Part shown: positions 18,882-28,940 of the stretch, in pieces
Layout of the letters: the number at the start of each line of letters is the position of its first letter
Numbering within the stretch: position 1 is the first letter of the stretch
From: Planctomycetota bacterium
GTDB taxonomy: Bacteria > Planctomycetota > Phycisphaerae > UBA1845 > PWPN01
Assembly: GCA_022711465.1 (NCBI GenBank)
Contig: JAKLEZ010000001.1
Coordinates: forward strand, 558,001 to 622,000
Reading direction: 5' to 3'
Length of the DNA: 64,000 nucleotides
Translations under genes and position numbers: made by a program
The notes under the pieces: generated by a model
Database searches by the model: none
What the model was told of the DNA's origin: nothing
Seen by the model: the letters and a program-made list of their open reading frames with translations, nothing else

Positions 18882-19451
18882 GTGAACGCGAGCTGCAATC
18901 GAAGAGCGTTCCTCGGCGCGGCAGGCGCGGCCCTCGGCTCTCTGACGGTTTCGCATGCCAGTGAGTCGACGGCTTCCCGGAACAGCACCACAGGGCCGTC
19001 AAGTCAACCGACTACACGCCCCGACCTGGGCAACCTCGCCGCAAAGAACCTCGGCGCGGGCGGCCAGAACTGCGCCGAGGCCATGCTGGCCGCCGCCCTG
19101 GAATACCTCGACCAGCCACGGGAACTCGTGAGCGTCGCATCCCTGTTCGGCGGCGGGATGGGCATGGGCGACCACTGCGGCTATTTCTGCGGTGGACTGA
19201 TGACCCTCGGACTGGCCTGCGCGGGCCGGCCGGACGGCAAGGTGGTGGCCAGTTCGCTCCGCAAAACCTTCATCGAGGAATGGAAGAAAACAAGACCCCT
19301 CCGATGCCGTGAGATCAAGGAAGCCCACGTGGCGGGCAAGCTCGCGGGAAACTGCGCAGACATCGGCAAGGACGCCGGGGCAACCCTGGCCAAGCTCATC
19401 GCCCCGATCATCGACCATCCCAAGAGGGTCCGCTTCGCCCGACGCTCATGA
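18882..19451 (+). CDS. C_GCAxxG_C_C family redox protein, Tat-exported
   Basis: 189 residues from GTG, with AAAGGAGG five bases before. The N-terminus has a twin-arginine signal (NRRAFLGAAGAALG). The body shows the family pattern: GQNCAEAML (the GxxCAxxxL element), then GGGMGMGDHCGYFCGGLM, and one more Cys in RPLRCREI. These Cys are thought to bind a redox cofactor or metal; members are often annotated as putative redox-active proteins. Placement after the sialidase may be coincidental. Confidence 0.8.
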   Translation: MNASCNRRAFLGAAGAALGSLTVSHASESTASRNSTTGPSSQPTTRPDLGNLAAKNLGAGGQNCAEAMLAAALEYLDQPRELVSVASLFGGGMGMGDHCGYFCGGLMTLGLACAGRPDGKVVASSLRKTFIEEWKKTRPLRCREIKEAHVAGKLAGNCADIGKDAGATLAKLIAPIIDHPKRVRFARRS

Positions 19452-19639
19452 GCCCGGCACAAGATCAGCCCCGCGATCGCCCGCGAGCAGAGAACCCACC
19501 ACCCACCCCACCCTGAATCCTGACCGGCAGTCAACTCATCACGCCGGCCCGGCTCGGCAGCACGCTCGGAGTAAAACGACCCGAGCGAAACACCCGACCC
19601 GTGCCATCCATCTGCCAGACACCGCCCGACACTGCTGTA

Positions 19640-20044
19640 TCAGTATTCCACCGCCCTTGGCAGGGCCTTGGCTTCCTGAATCCACTTCGTGACCTGCGAT
19701 GCCTCCGGCAACGCCCGGACCAGCTTCTTCTCGCCATTGACCTTGACCATGGCCGCATGAAGGTTGTCAGCCTTGCGGCGGGCGAGCTCCGCTACCGTGT
19801 CCACGCCCGCGGCTTCCAGCAACTCGGCATACTGGCCGGCAACCCCGTGGATCCGGAAAAGATCCGCATGATTGACCCACTTGAGGATCAACGTCTCGCT
19901 GATCCCGCTTGCTTTGGCCAGATCGGCACGGCCCTTGCGAGTCGCACCCTTCTCGAGCAGCGCCTCCACAGTCTGAACCCCCGCCTTGGCCAGCGAAGCT
20001 TGATAGGCCGGGCCGATACCTTCAATGTCCGTCACTTTTGCCAT
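19640..20044 (-). CDS. DUF4332 helix-hairpin-helix protein
   Basis: 134 residues, ATG at 20044 with AAGGAGATCC upstream. Two helix-hairpin-helix-like units (TDIEGIGPAYQASLAKAGVQTVEALL and FRIHGVAGQYAELLEAAGVDTVAEL) match the DUF4332 pattern, a small non-specific nucleic-acid or protein-binding fold. A basic C-terminal stretch follows. No operon partner is obvious: it is convergent with the gene upstream and divergent from the one downstream. Function unknown. Confidence 0.8.
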   Translation of the reverse strand: MAKVTDIEGIGPAYQASLAKAGVQTVEALLEKGATRKGRADLAKASGISETLILKWVNHADLFRIHGVAGQYAELLEAAGVDTVAELARRKADNLHAAMVKVNGEKKLVRALPEASQVTKWIQEAKALPRAVEY

Positions 20045-20320
20045 TGGATCTCCTTCACGTTGGACTCCCTCCTCGCGACCTCCGCGAGAGAAGGCCGAAC
20101 CGGACCGACATTGTATCAGCGCCGACCAGGCATTCAATCTCAGGTCAAAGGGTCGCACCTGCATCGCCCAACCATCACCGCCAAGCTCGCGCAAGAATTG
20201 ACCTACCCGCAACAAGTGGTACAATGCCCCGACCCGGCGCGACTGAGCACCGAGCGAGGCCTCCCTTGGGGAGACCTCGCACATCTCACCGATCCTCAAC
20301 GCTGGGAAGGAGTGTACGGC

Positions 20321-20617
20321 ATGAACATCGTACCGTTGTTGATTCAATTGGTCAGCGGCGCCGCGGGCGGCAATGTCGCCGGAGCGCTGCTCAAGAAGTT
20401 CAGCCTGGGCCCGATCGGTAATTCGATCGCCGGCATTCTCGGCGGCGGACTCGGCGGCCAGCTCCTCGGAGCACTCGGCGTGGGCGGCGCCGACGCGGCC
20501 GCGGGCGGACTTGACATCGGCGGCATCGTATCCAGCATCGCCGGCGGGGGCGTCGGCGGGGGCGTGCTGATGTCTATCGTGGGACTCGTTCGTCAGCAGC
20601 TTGGGAAGTCGGCCTGA
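20321..20617 (+). CDS. small Gly-rich membrane-associated protein
   Basis: 98 residues, ATG after GGAAGGAGTGTACGGC. It has a hydrophobic N-terminus and then Gly/Ala-rich hydrophobic stretches ([34 protein letters not shown]). Similar small proteins are widespread as hypotheticals. No catalytic motif. Probably membrane-inserted or self-associating. Confidence 0.75.
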   Translation: MNIVPLLIQLVSGAAGGNVAGALLKKFSLGPIGNSIAGILGGGLGGQLLGALGVGGADAAAGGLDIGGIVSSIAGGGVGGGVLMSIVGLVRQQLGKSA

Positions 20618-21182
20618 CGGCTCTCTGCCCGGGAAGGCACCACGAACCGGTATGAAGATGATTCGCCCGCCTTCGCCGGCGAGCGCGGGAATCCGGTCTG
20701 CCTCCGCGCTCTCCGCTCTTGGCAAGCGACCCACGCGCGAAGCCTTTGCCTGTGCACTCCACCCGGGCGCTTTCCCCGCGCCCCATAGTCCTCGAACAGG
20801 CAAACGAGGCCGCTCACCCGCCCCGTTCCTCCTCGTCCCGACCGCGATCGCCCGGCGCCGACCCGAAAGACGCGACCTTATGTCCGTGAAACACCCTGCG
20901 AGCCCCGCAGGCCAGAGCCGATGAGCCGCGAACCATGGCCCCCATTTGCCGGGACACCCGAGGTGTTGTTCCCCCAGGGCCGGCTGCACGCGCATCCCGC
21001 GACCTCATTGGCTTCGTTTGGCGCTCGCGAAAGCAAGACCTCAAGAAGCCAAAAACCCCTCCCGGGCCCGGCAAGACCGCCTCCCGAACGCCCCCGCAGC
21101 CGCGCCCCGAAAAACGCCGAAGGCGCGGAACGCCTCCCCTGTTCTCATGGCCGAATACCCGGCGAAGAACCGTCAACACCGA
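20618..21182. other. 565-bp gap without a gene
   Basis: Open frames here are GC-driven and read as Arg/Gly/Pro-rich nonsense. No RNA gene or clear terminator was recognised between the Gly-rich protein and the 3' end of the sulfatase. Confidence 0.6.
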
Positions 21183-22742
21183 TCAGCTCGCCGGACGAGG
21201 CGGCGCGGGACCGTCAACCCCGCTCGGCGGCTGGTCGTCGGCGAATTGGTCCTCATCCCGGACCTCCTTCTTCAACCGATACAGCTCCGCCTTGAGCTTC
21301 TCGATCGTCTCGCGTTGCCCCGGCTCTTGGTAGAGGTTCCGCAGCTCCTCCGGATCCTTGACGAGATCGTACAACTCCCACTGGTCCTTCTTCCAGAAGT
21401 GGATCAGCTTGTGCGTCGCGGTCCGCACCCCGTAGTGGGTCCGGGTGTTGTGGTGGCCGGGATCATGGTAGTAACGGTAGTACATGCTCGTCCGCCAATC
21501 GGCCGGCACCTCGCCACGGAGCAGCGCAACAAGGCTCCGACCCTGCATCTCAGCCGGCACTGGCAGGCCCGCCGCCTCCATGAAGGTCGGAGCGAAATCC
21601 ACGTTCAGGGCCATCGCCGTCTGAACGCTGCCCGGCTTGACCACGCCCGGCCAGCGGACGATGAACGGCATCTTCAACGACTCTTCATACATGAAACGCT
21701 TGTCGTACATCCCGTGGTCACCAAGGAAGAAGCCCTGATCGCTGGTGTAGATGACCATCGTGTTGCCGGCCAGCCCGTTGGCGTCCAGCCAGTCCAGCAA
21801 CCGCCCTACGTTGTCGTCGATGGCCTGCACGCAAGCCAGATAATCCCGCATGTACCGCTGGTACTTCCACGCGTTGAGCTCCTCGCCTTTGAGCACCTTC
21901 TTCTCCCCGCCGGCCTCGATCTCCACTTCCGTCGGCTTCGTGCCAAGCCATTCGTTCAGCTTCGCACCCTTGAGATCCGCGGGCGGCTCCAGCTTCAGGT
22001 CTCGGCGGGTCATGTCGTCGAACACCCGCTGACGGTTCTCCCGAATCGCGTCCGTCCGACCGGCATAGTCGTCGCGCAGCGTCGGCGGTTCAGCGATCTT
22101 CCTGTCAGCAAACACCGCTTTGTGCTTGGCATCTGGCTCCCAAGCCCGGTGCGGAGCTTTGTGATGACACATGAGGAAGAACGGCTTGTCCTTCGGGCGG
22201 TTCTTGAGAAACTCGATCGCCAGGTCGGTGGTCACATCGGTGGCGTATCCCTTGATCGTCCGCACACGGGTGGCACTGTAGTACACCGGGTCAAAGTAAC
22301 GGCCTTGGCCCGGATGGATCTCGTATTCGTCAAAGCCGGTCGGGTCGCTGCCCAGATGCCACTTCCCGACAATGCCGGTGTGATAGCCGGCCGCCTGCAG
22401 GTGCTTCGCTACCGTGGGCTGCGAGCCGTCAAACCGATTGAAGACCGTCACCCCGTTGAGGTGACTGTACTTGCCCGTCAGGATGGCCGCCCGGCTCGGC
22501 GCGCAGATCGAGTTGGTGACGAAACAGTGGTCAAAGCGCATGCCGCCTCGCGCCAGACGGTCCAGGTTCGGAGTCTGATTGACCACCCCCGAATAACAAC
22601 TGATCGCATGGGCGGCATGGTCATCGGACATGATGTACAGGATGTTCGGCCGCCGGGCAGGCTCGGCCGCCCCGACCGCTGCCGAAAGGACGGCCAACAA
22701 GGACGCGACCGACAACACGCCCCTCGCAAGCTTGCAGTCCAC
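21183..22742 (-). CDS. secreted sulfatase (type I, formylglycine-dependent)
   Basis: 519 residues from GTG 22742, six bases after AAAGGAGG. A signal peptide ends near VGAAEPA. The alkaline-phosphatase-like fold starts with NILYIMSDDHAAH (metal Asp pair). The sulfatase signature ICAPSRAAILTGKYSH contains the Cys of C-x-P-S-R that is converted to formylglycine. Further conserved parts are GKWHLG, then TSDQGFFLGDHGMYDKR (metal-binding DxG...H/K). The specific sulfate ester is unknown. Sialidase, nitrilase and sugar isomerase neighbours suggest glycan use. Confidence 0.92.
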   Translation of the reverse strand: MDCKLARGVLSVASLLAVLSAAVGAAEPARRPNILYIMSDDHAAHAISCYSGVVNQTPNLDRLARGGMRFDHCFVTNSICAPSRAAILTGKYSHLNGVTVFNRFDGSQPTVAKHLQAAGYHTGIVGKWHLGSDPTGFDEYEIHPGQGRYFDPVYYSATRVRTIKGYATDVTTDLAIEFLKNRPKDKPFFLMCHHKAPHRAWEPDAKHKAVFADRKIAEPPTLRDDYAGRTDAIRENRQRVFDDMTRRDLKLEPPADLKGAKLNEWLGTKPTEVEIEAGGEKKVLKGEELNAWKYQRYMRDYLACVQAIDDNVGRLLDWLDANGLAGNTMVIYTSDQGFFLGDHGMYDKRFMYEESLKMPFIVRWPGVVKPGSVQTAMALNVDFAPTFMEAAGLPVPAEMQGRSLVALLRGEVPADWRTSMYYRYYHDPGHHNTRTHYGVRTATHKLIHFWKKDQWELYDLVKDPEELRNLYQEPGQRETIEKLKAELYRLKKEVRDEDQFADDQPPSGVDGPAPPRPAS

Positions 22743-22877
22743 GGAAAACCTCCTTTCAACCCAACCGGGCAACACCAACCGCCAGTTTACCTGGAATCCG
22801 CCCGGCCGGCACGCACCATGACTGAAGTGGCCCGCAACCGCCCCCCCGCCCGAGCAACGGCAAACGATGACCGCCGT

Positions 22878-23726
22878 TTACTTCGCACCCAGCGGCACGT
22901 CCCAGATCGCCACCAGCTGGGCGTCGGCCGGCGTTCCAATCTGCTCCACCTTCACGTCCATGCCCTTCTCAACGAACCGCCGATCGAGGATCGAGCCGTC
23001 CGCGGCGGTCACCAGAAACTCAATCGGATGAACGAAAACAATCGGCACGCGGTTCTCACGCGAACGGTCCTGCAAGTGAAAGTCGTTCTTCTCCGGCCCC
23101 CACATGCCGCCGGAAGGACAGATCATCAGGTCAACCCCCCGCTCGGCGATGCGCCTGACCAGGGCGGCGTTCCGCCGGTCGGCGCAGATGATAAGGCCAA
23201 CTCGCCCGTAAGGCGTCTCAAACACCGGGCTGTCGTGGCCCGGCGTGTTGCGGGCGAGTTCATGCCCAAGATCCTGCTTGCGGTACTTGCCGATCAGCCG
23301 GCCATCAGGCCCGATCAGAACAGCTGTATTGCAGGTCTGCTCCCCGTCACGCTCCAGCATCCCCGCGACAAGATGAATGTCGAGCTCATCGGCCAGACGG
23401 CGAAGACGCTCGAAATAGTCGCCCCCGGGGATCGGTTCGGCGAGGTCCAGCCAACGACCCTGCGGAATCCCCTTGTCGCGGATGGCGTAGCCGTCAAGAA
23501 AACACTCCGTCGTGACGACAATCCTAGCGCCTTGACCCGCAGCTTCACGGATGAGCGGCTCGGCTCTGGCCAGATTCCGATCCTTGTCGGTGGCAATCCA
23601 CTTGAGAACGATGCCGCCTACCCGAACCCCGGCAGGAGACCGGCGAACGGCCGGCAGCCTGCCTTCATGCAGGCAACCCGAACATCCCAGGATCAACAGG
23701 TAGAGGATCGCCGCGGATCTTCGCAT
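22878..23726 (-). CDS. carbon-nitrogen hydrolase (nitrilase superfamily) lipoprotein
   Basis: 282 residues from ATG 23726. The lipobox region LILGCSGC gives an N-terminal lipoprotein signal. The nitrilase catalytic triad is complete: Glu in TTECFLDGYA, Lys in GKYRKQDLG and Cys in GLIICADRRN. It would hydrolyse an amide or nitrile outside the cytoplasm; the substrate is unknown. It lies about 60 bases before the end of the next upstream isomerase gene on the same strand, so they may be co-transcribed. Confidence 0.85.
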   Translation of the reverse strand: MRRSAAILYLLILGCSGCLHEGRLPAVRRSPAGVRVGGIVLKWIATDKDRNLARAEPLIREAAGQGARIVVTTECFLDGYAIRDKGIPQGRWLDLAEPIPGGDYFERLRRLADELDIHLVAGMLERDGEQTCNTAVLIGPDGRLIGKYRKQDLGHELARNTPGHDSPVFETPYGRVGLIICADRRNAALVRRIAERGVDLMICPSGGMWGPEKNDFHLQDRSRENRVPIVFVHPIEFLVTAADGSILDRRFVEKGMDVKVEQIGTPADAQLVAIWDVPLGAK

Positions 23727-23783
23727 GGGACGTCTCCTCGTCCCCGCCACGAACAACCAGTACGCGCCAAACACGCCGGCGGC

Positions 23784-24845
23784 TCAGCCAATGTCCTCCC
23801 GCATGATGCGGAGATATCGCTTGCAGGTCTCCAGCATGTCGAAACCACCCTTGTCCTGCTCAATGCTGAAGAAGCCGCTGAAGTGAATCCTCCGGCAGGC
23901 CTCGACGATCGCCTTGTGATCCATGACCCCGGTGCCGAACGGCGGAAAACGGCGCATCTGCCCGTCAATGTCCCGCATGTGCAGGTTCATGAGCCGCGAG
24001 CCAACCTTGTGAATCGCCAGCGGGGGGTATTCCCGCTGCGACAGCGTCCAGCCGGCATCGAGGTTGTATCCCAGGTTGCGGTCGCCAACGGCCTCGCACA
24101 GCCACATGAACGAGGTGGCGTCATGAATCAGACAATGCGTGTGATGCTCGATCGTCATCTTCAAGCCCAACGATCCCGCCAGACGAACGCACTCACGCGT
24201 CGTCTCGACAAAATCGTTCCAGGCCTTCGACCACTCGAAATCGTCGGCAATCCCGATGTGGAACTTGTCGTCGCGGCCCGGATCGGACATCTCGTAAAAA
24301 CGCGGCAGATAACCGTGCTCCGCGCCGTAACCCGTAGGCCAGGGGGCCACAATGTTGATGATCGGAGCATTCAGCTTGGCGGCAATCCGACAGCCGGCCT
24401 CGAAGGCGCCAATGTTCTCCTCACGGACCCTCTTCTCCGGGCTGGCCAGACCGGGAACGACCGGCTGGAAGAGCACGAATTGCGACACCTGCAGCTTGTG
24501 CCTGTCCAGCCGCGAACGAATCCGGTCCAGGCTCTCACCCGCCCAGACCGTCTTCATGTCCTCGCGGGCGTTGACGATCAGCTCAATGCCGTCGAAACCC
24601 AGGCCGCCAACCGTATCGATGGCCTCGGTCGGATCCACCCCGCCCGCGAAACTGTGGAAACACCAGCTCAGACAGCCAACCTTCATCCGGCCCTTGGCGG
24701 TCGGCTCCGCCAACGCGGCGGCCTCGGCCGCACCCGGTCCGCCAGCCGTGCCTGCCACGGCCGCCGTGCCCGCGATCACCGAGGCCGATTGAATGAACGC
24801 CCGACGGCTCAGGCCGCCCCGATCGAACGGCTGATGGGTTTCCAT
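23784..24845 (-). CDS. sugar phosphate isomerase/epimerase-like TIM barrel, Tat-exported
   Basis: 353 residues from ATG 24845. Twin-arginine signal LSRRAFIQSASVIAG. The AP_endonuc_2 (xylose isomerase-like) barrel follows, with GFDGIELIVN, metal-ligand regions MTIEHHTHCLI and NLGYNLDAGWT, HMRDIDGQM, and FSIEQDKGGF near the end. Planctomycetes encode many such exported isomerase-like proteins of unknown substrate. The same strand carries the nitrilase and sulfatase downstream. Confidence 0.85.
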   Translation of the reverse strand: METHQPFDRGGLSRRAFIQSASVIAGTAAVAGTAGGPGAAEAAALAEPTAKGRMKVGCLSWCFHSFAGGVDPTEAIDTVGGLGFDGIELIVNAREDMKTVWAGESLDRIRSRLDRHKLQVSQFVLFQPVVPGLASPEKRVREENIGAFEAGCRIAAKLNAPIINIVAPWPTGYGAEHGYLPRFYEMSDPGRDDKFHIGIADDFEWSKAWNDFVETTRECVRLAGSLGLKMTIEHHTHCLIHDATSFMWLCEAVGDRNLGYNLDAGWTLSQREYPPLAIHKVGSRLMNLHMRDIDGQMRRFPPFGTGVMDHKAIVEACRRIHFSGFFSIEQDKGGFDMLETCKRYLRIMREDIG

Positions 24846-25345
24846 CGTGCATCGCCTCCTCAAGCGATCCCGACATCCTCGCCCCCGCCCGCAGCCGTGC
24901 TCGGCGCGGGCAACCCTGAATCGTCGCCCGCGGCCATCAATGCCACGGACTCCCTGCCATCTATGTGTAGCATGAAACGGCAATCCACACAACTCAACAA
25001 CACCGCCAGGAACACCGCACAGAGGACCCGCCGTTACCGCCTGAACGGCAAGCGGCAGGCAATACGGCTCACCAACCGACCACGAACTGAACAGCCAATC
25101 CGATCGAGTGGATACTCACCAGGAAGTCGGCGACAACAGGCGCGGCTGGCGATGGCGATCCGTGAACGGGCAAGAACCTGCCGGGTCGTGCCCGGCGAGG
25201 ACCGCAAAGACGTCCAGTTGGCCTACGAACAGTGTCCCGCGTGTGCGGCCGTGCGGGGGTCCAACCAATGCGATTGACCGCGAAGCACCCTTGCCATCCA
25301 AGGCTGCCGGCCGCGGAGGACCCGGCCCCACTTCAGCAGACCCAC
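24846..25345. other. 500-bp gap without a gene
   Basis: It separates the isomerase start from the 3' end of the formylglycine-type PEP-CTERM gene and must hold the promoter of the minus-strand isomerase operon. No consensus boxes or RNA structure stood out. Confidence 0.5.
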
Positions 25346-26572
25346 TCAACGCCGCCGCGAATGGAGAAACACCCCCGCCCCGAAGATCAGCATGAGACCC
25401 GTGGCCGGCTCCGGAGTCACCGGAGGATCCGAGGGAGGATCACTGTCATCCGAGCCGTCCGTGATGTCCGGAATCGGGTGCTTGGGCGAATCCGGGAACG
25501 TGGGCACGGGGAAGGCCTCCGGAGTGTCCTGGCTCATCGAGGAATCGGACACGCCGGCCGCACCACCGCCGCTTCCGCCGCCGCCACCCCCCGAGAAACC
25601 ACCACCGCGGCTCGCCCCGCCCATGCCGGTCACGCCAATGCCCCCGAAGCCGGTATCCAGAATGTCCTGCCGAAGACTGCCCAGCCCCAGCCGGGAAACC
25701 GGCTCACCCGTGATGGTCGAAATCCGGGCAATCCGGAAACCGGTGAACGCATCCGCGTAGCTGCCCGCCACCAGGGTGCGAGACTGATCCTTGCCCTTGT
25801 CCAGCTCGGTCAGAACGACACCACGAAGCACGTACTCGCCGCCTACCTGGCTCTCCGTCCATTCACGCACATTGCCCCATTGGTCAACCGTGCCGTACGC
25901 ACTGGTCAACTCGCTGAACAGGCCCCCGATCTCCACAATCATGCCCGCGATCGCTCGGCCGGAGGAGACAGGACCCTCGTCCCGTCGAGTTGCATATTGC
26001 CAGTATCCGCCGGTACCAGCCTTCGCCGGATCATAGTAGGCGGCCTTGTACCATTCATCCTCGGTGGGCACGACCCAGGGACCGTTGCCGGTCCGCGGCC
26101 CGACACTGCCGGAATCCGGCCCGCCGCCGGTGATCGTGTAGGAACCCCACTCGGTACCACTCATCAGATAGCCGTTGGTCATCCAGTTCGCAAACCGGAT
26201 GGTGTCGAAATACGACACGAAGTTGACCGGCATCCTGCCCATGCCGGGCTTGACGTGATAGCTGAACGGCGACGCCGACGTCCCCGCCCCGCGACGCGTG
26301 ATCCCGCCCAGCCTGTGAAAAGCCATCCCCGGATGGTACAGGGCGAAGGGATCACCGTTCCTGGCCACAGCATTGAGGAAAAGAGCATACTCGTCGTTGG
26401 TCACGACGTACTTGCTCATGAAGAACTCATAGGAGGTAGAACCCAGACCCGAAGTGTCGGCGGGATTCCCCGGGTTGCCAACCCGAACGACTTCAGTCTT
26501 GATTTCACCGCGGACCAGAGAAGGAGCGGCCACAAACGCTACGGCGGCAAGTGCCTTGAGTGCGGTTCTCAT
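25346..26572 (-). CDS. FGE-sulfatase/SUMF1-domain PEP-CTERM protein
   Basis: 408 residues from ATG 26572. A signal peptide ends near SLVRG. The SUMF1-like domain (about 20-300) shows MSKYVVTNDEYALFLNAVA, RMPVNFVSYFDTIRFANWM, WVVPTEDEWYKAAYY, WGNVREWTES and a final TGFRIARI. The catalytic Cys pair of true formylglycine-generating enzyme is not evident, so it is probably a structural or substrate-binding relative. A Gly/Ser-rich low-complexity stretch leads to a PEP-CTERM end (VTPEPATGLMLIFGAGVF then HSRRR), implying exosortase sorting. Confidence 0.85.
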   Translation of the reverse strand: MRTALKALAAVAFVAAPSLVRGEIKTEVVRVGNPGNPADTSGLGSTSYEFFMSKYVVTNDEYALFLNAVARNGDPFALYHPGMAFHRLGGITRRGAGTSASPFSYHVKPGMGRMPVNFVSYFDTIRFANWMTNGYLMSGTEWGSYTITGGGPDSGSVGPRTGNGPWVVPTEDEWYKAAYYDPAKAGTGGYWQYATRRDEGPVSSGRAIAGMIVEIGGLFSELTSAYGTVDQWGNVREWTESQVGGEYVLRGVVLTELDKGKDQSRTLVAGSYADAFTGFRIARISTITGEPVSRLGLGSLRQDILDTGFGGIGVTGMGGASRGGGFSGGGGGGSGGGAAGVSDSSMSQDTPEAFPVPTFPDSPKHPIPDITDGSDDSDPPSDPPVTPEPATGLMLIFGAGVFLHSRRR

Positions 26573-26988
26573 TCTGAACCTGCCCCCTGGAACGGGAACC
26601 CGATCCATCGGGCCCGCTCAATCGAATCTGAGACCTCCTCCGTTCGTCGCTTTCGGGCGGCCGCTCCGCGGCCCAGCCACGAATCCATCTCAAACCACCG
26701 GGCATCCGTCTGCGCCGGTGCTTTCCGCTCTCCGTGTCAGCCTCTAACCCTCTCCTCAATAAACACTATTCCTCCTCCAGCAGGGAAGTCAACGTGAGCC
26801 CCAGCGGTAGATCCCCCCTCCCCGGACGAGCACTCCGATATTGTGGCAAGACGGGCAAGCTGAGTATCCCAGGAGAGGCAAAACCCCCCTGCTCCGCCGA
26901 GATGATCACACGAGGTCCGCGAATGCGCGGCGTTATCGGACCGCCGGCACGCCGTCATTACCTGAGGCCGAAATCGCCGGGCTCGACG
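26573..26988. other. 416-bp gap without a gene
   Basis: Probably holds the promoter of the SUMF1-like gene and the end of the NagB-like transcript. The part near 26755-26790 is more AT-rich than its surroundings. Nothing more specific can be supported. Confidence 0.5.
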
Positions 26989-27918
26989 TCAGTGCATCTC
27001 TGCCTCACAGGTCCCAATGCCCGGCCGGTAGTAGTTGAACTGGACGTTCGCATGGTCAGCCAGCAAAGACATCGGAACCGAGGCGTCGGGCAGCCGCTTG
27101 GAGATCATGTACGCGCTGAGCCGGATGCCGAACGGGTTGTCGTGCCAGCCGGGATGCCAGATCGACACCCTGCCCGCCCGCCAGGTCTCCACCGGCCCCA
27201 CGCTGATCGCCATGTTCGGCACGCTCGGAATGTTGCCACCCCCAGAGGTCCGGGCATTTTGCACGAGGGTCAGCGGGTGAAGCTCGACCACGCGGGTGGT
27301 CTGCCTGCAATACTCGGCCGGCGCCGGCGGCTCGTCGGCATGCTTGCCCGTTCGCCTGGGCGGGTCGTTGAATGCCCAGTGCTTGACCTCGCCCTGCCCG
27401 CCCTGCATGATCGCGCACCGGGCCTTGGACCAGCTCTGGATGTACGCGGCCGGATCAGCTTTGGGGAAGTGGAGATTCGACTCCGGCATCCTCAGGTCCG
27501 GCCGGATGCGGTTGAAGCACATCTCCCGATCGCACTTGGCGAACGACAACGGGTGATCCTCCCCCACCTCCTTCCCGTTCATGTACCACTCGTCCATGCC
27601 CCAGAAATGGGCGTGGCGCAGGTTGATCTCCAGGGCATTGACCAGCTGGGCCACCAGCGGCAACTGCTCGGTCGGCCCGATCGGACCGCAGATGCCCACC
27701 GGTTCGTCCGGCGTGGCCTGACGCCAGGCCTCAATGTACTCCAGAGCCTCCGCCAGGAAGAACTCCCGCAGGTCGTCATAGAACACGACCCGGAACCCGT
27801 CTCGCCCCAGCCTCAGGATGTCCTCGGCAGTAAGGCGAGAGACCTCCGCAAGCAGTTCCCTGGGCAATGTCGTGTAATCCCACCAGCCCGGTGCAATCGT
27901 GCTCAACGGCCGTGCCAT
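26989..27918 (-). CDS. glucosamine-6-phosphate deaminase-like protein (NagB family)
   Basis: 309 residues from ATG 27918 with GAGGAGAGG upstream. NagB-type Rossmann elements: [15 protein letters not shown], then [11 protein letters not shown] (the catalytic Asp-Glu region), [13 protein letters not shown], and [16 protein letters not shown] toward the end. It is longer than E. coli NagB (266 residues) and divergent, so the substrate may be a related amino sugar phosphate. No signal peptide: cytosolic. It would fit catabolism of amino sugars released by the sialidase and sulfatase. Confidence 0.8.
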   Translation of the reverse strand: MARPLSTIAPGWWDYTTLPRELLAEVSRLTAEDILRLGRDGFRVVFYDDLREFFLAEALEYIEAWRQATPDEPVGICGPIGPTEQLPLVAQLVNALEINLRHAHFWGMDEWYMNGKEVGEDHPLSFAKCDREMCFNRIRPDLRMPESNLHFPKADPAAYIQSWSKARCAIMQGGQGEVKHWAFNDPPRRTGKHADEPPAPAEYCRQTTRVVELHPLTLVQNARTSGGGNIPSVPNMAISVGPVETWRAGRVSIWHPGWHDNPFGIRLSAYMISKRLPDASVPMSLLADHANVQFNYYRPGIGTCEAEMH

Positions 27919-27971
27919 GATGAACCTCTCCTCTGGGACAGTGCGACCGATAGCCGGCAAAGCCGGTTACC

Positions 27972-28940
27972 TCATTTCACCAACACGCGCGAAAACGCGA
28001 GGAACTCCTTCTCGAACGCGTCCAGATCGGGGGTGATGTAGTGGCGAAAGACGGTCTCGCCCGTGCTCAGCCCCTCGCTTCCGGGCATCGTGAGTCGGTA
28101 GCCGCTGACCGCAACCGCCGTCCTCCGGGTGCCGGCGTCGGCCAGCAGCTTCGCGAAGCCTTGGGTGTACGAGGCATTGCGACCTTCCTTCAGGAACATG
28201 ATCAGGGCCCATACTTGGGCGTAGTAGCTCCGGGTGGTGGCGCCGGTCTCGGCCACGGCCTGACCAGCGTTCATCTCCACCAGCCGCTTGAGGGGGATCC
28301 ACCGATCGGGGCTGGTGAGGGCGTCACGGAGGTTGTTCCGCCGAAACAGGTTCTGCCTGGACTTGAACACCGGGCGGCCGTCCTTCAGGTCAAACGCCTC
28401 CCACTGGCAGGCCAGGCCCTCATCCAGCCAGGCCACGACCGGCTCGGGGAAGTGGCCGGCCAGATACTGGTGCCAGCCTTCGTGAGCCAGCAGGGCCAGG
28501 GTGCGGTCTCGAGTCAGATCGTAGGCCACCGTCGTGGCGGTCGGGTAGTCCATGTACCCCCCCTCCCGGATACGCAAGTACATGTCGGCCCGCTGGGGAA
28601 CGAAGGCCCGGGTAAAGCGATCCCACTCGCCGCGGGTCTCAAACAGGTACGTGATCAGGCGCTCGGGCCGCTCCGCCGGCGGTCGCATCACCCGCTGATA
28701 TTCGCCGAAAGCCGTCTCCATGAACACCGGCACACACTCGATCAGCTCGCGATCCCGCACCGTGGTGCGGATCTCGTAATGGTCGGTCTTGACCCGCAAT
28801 CCGTGAATACGGGCGGCCGGTGCCCACTCGCCGTACTCCACCGCCACCGGCTTCGGAGACGCGGCCCCGCAACCGCTGAGCAGCGTGATCCAAAGCACGC
28901 TCCACAACCCTGAAACGCCGCCCACGCTCATTCTGGTCAT
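27972..28940 (-). CDS. lipoprotein with HEGWH metalloprotease-like motif (DUF1570-like)
   Basis: 322 residues. The N-terminal lipobox region LLSGCGAA predicts a lipoprotein. LLAHEGWHQYLAGHF followed by AWLDEGLACQ gives the gluzincin-like HExxH...E layout seen in DUF1570-type proteins. Two Met starts (28940, 28931) are possible. Its upstream region has been invaded by the integrated element, whose attL core starts 45 bases before the ATG, so its native promoter is probably displaced. Confidence 0.8.
   Translation of the reverse strand: MTRMSVGGVSGLWSVLWITLLSGCGAASPKPVAVEYGEWAPAARIHGLRVKTDHYEIRTTVRDRELIECVPVFMETAFGEYQRVMRPPAERPERLITYLFETRGEWDRFTRAFVPQRADMYLRIREGGYMDYPTATTVAYDLTRDRTLALLAHEGWHQYLAGHFPEPVVAWLDEGLACQWEAFDLKDGRPVFKSRQNLFRRNNLRDALTSPDRWIPLKRLVEMNAGQAVAETGATTRSYYAQVWALIMFLKEGRNASYTQGFAKLLADAGTRRTAVAVSGYRLTMPGSEGLSTGETVFRHYITPDLDAFEKEFLAFSRVLVK

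Noticed and set aside
20946..25277. Plus-strand frame of about 1440 codons opposite sulfatase, nitrilase and isomerase
   Set aside because: Antisense shadow: the minus strand holds three proteins with complete catalytic motifs, and the plus-strand product has no domain.
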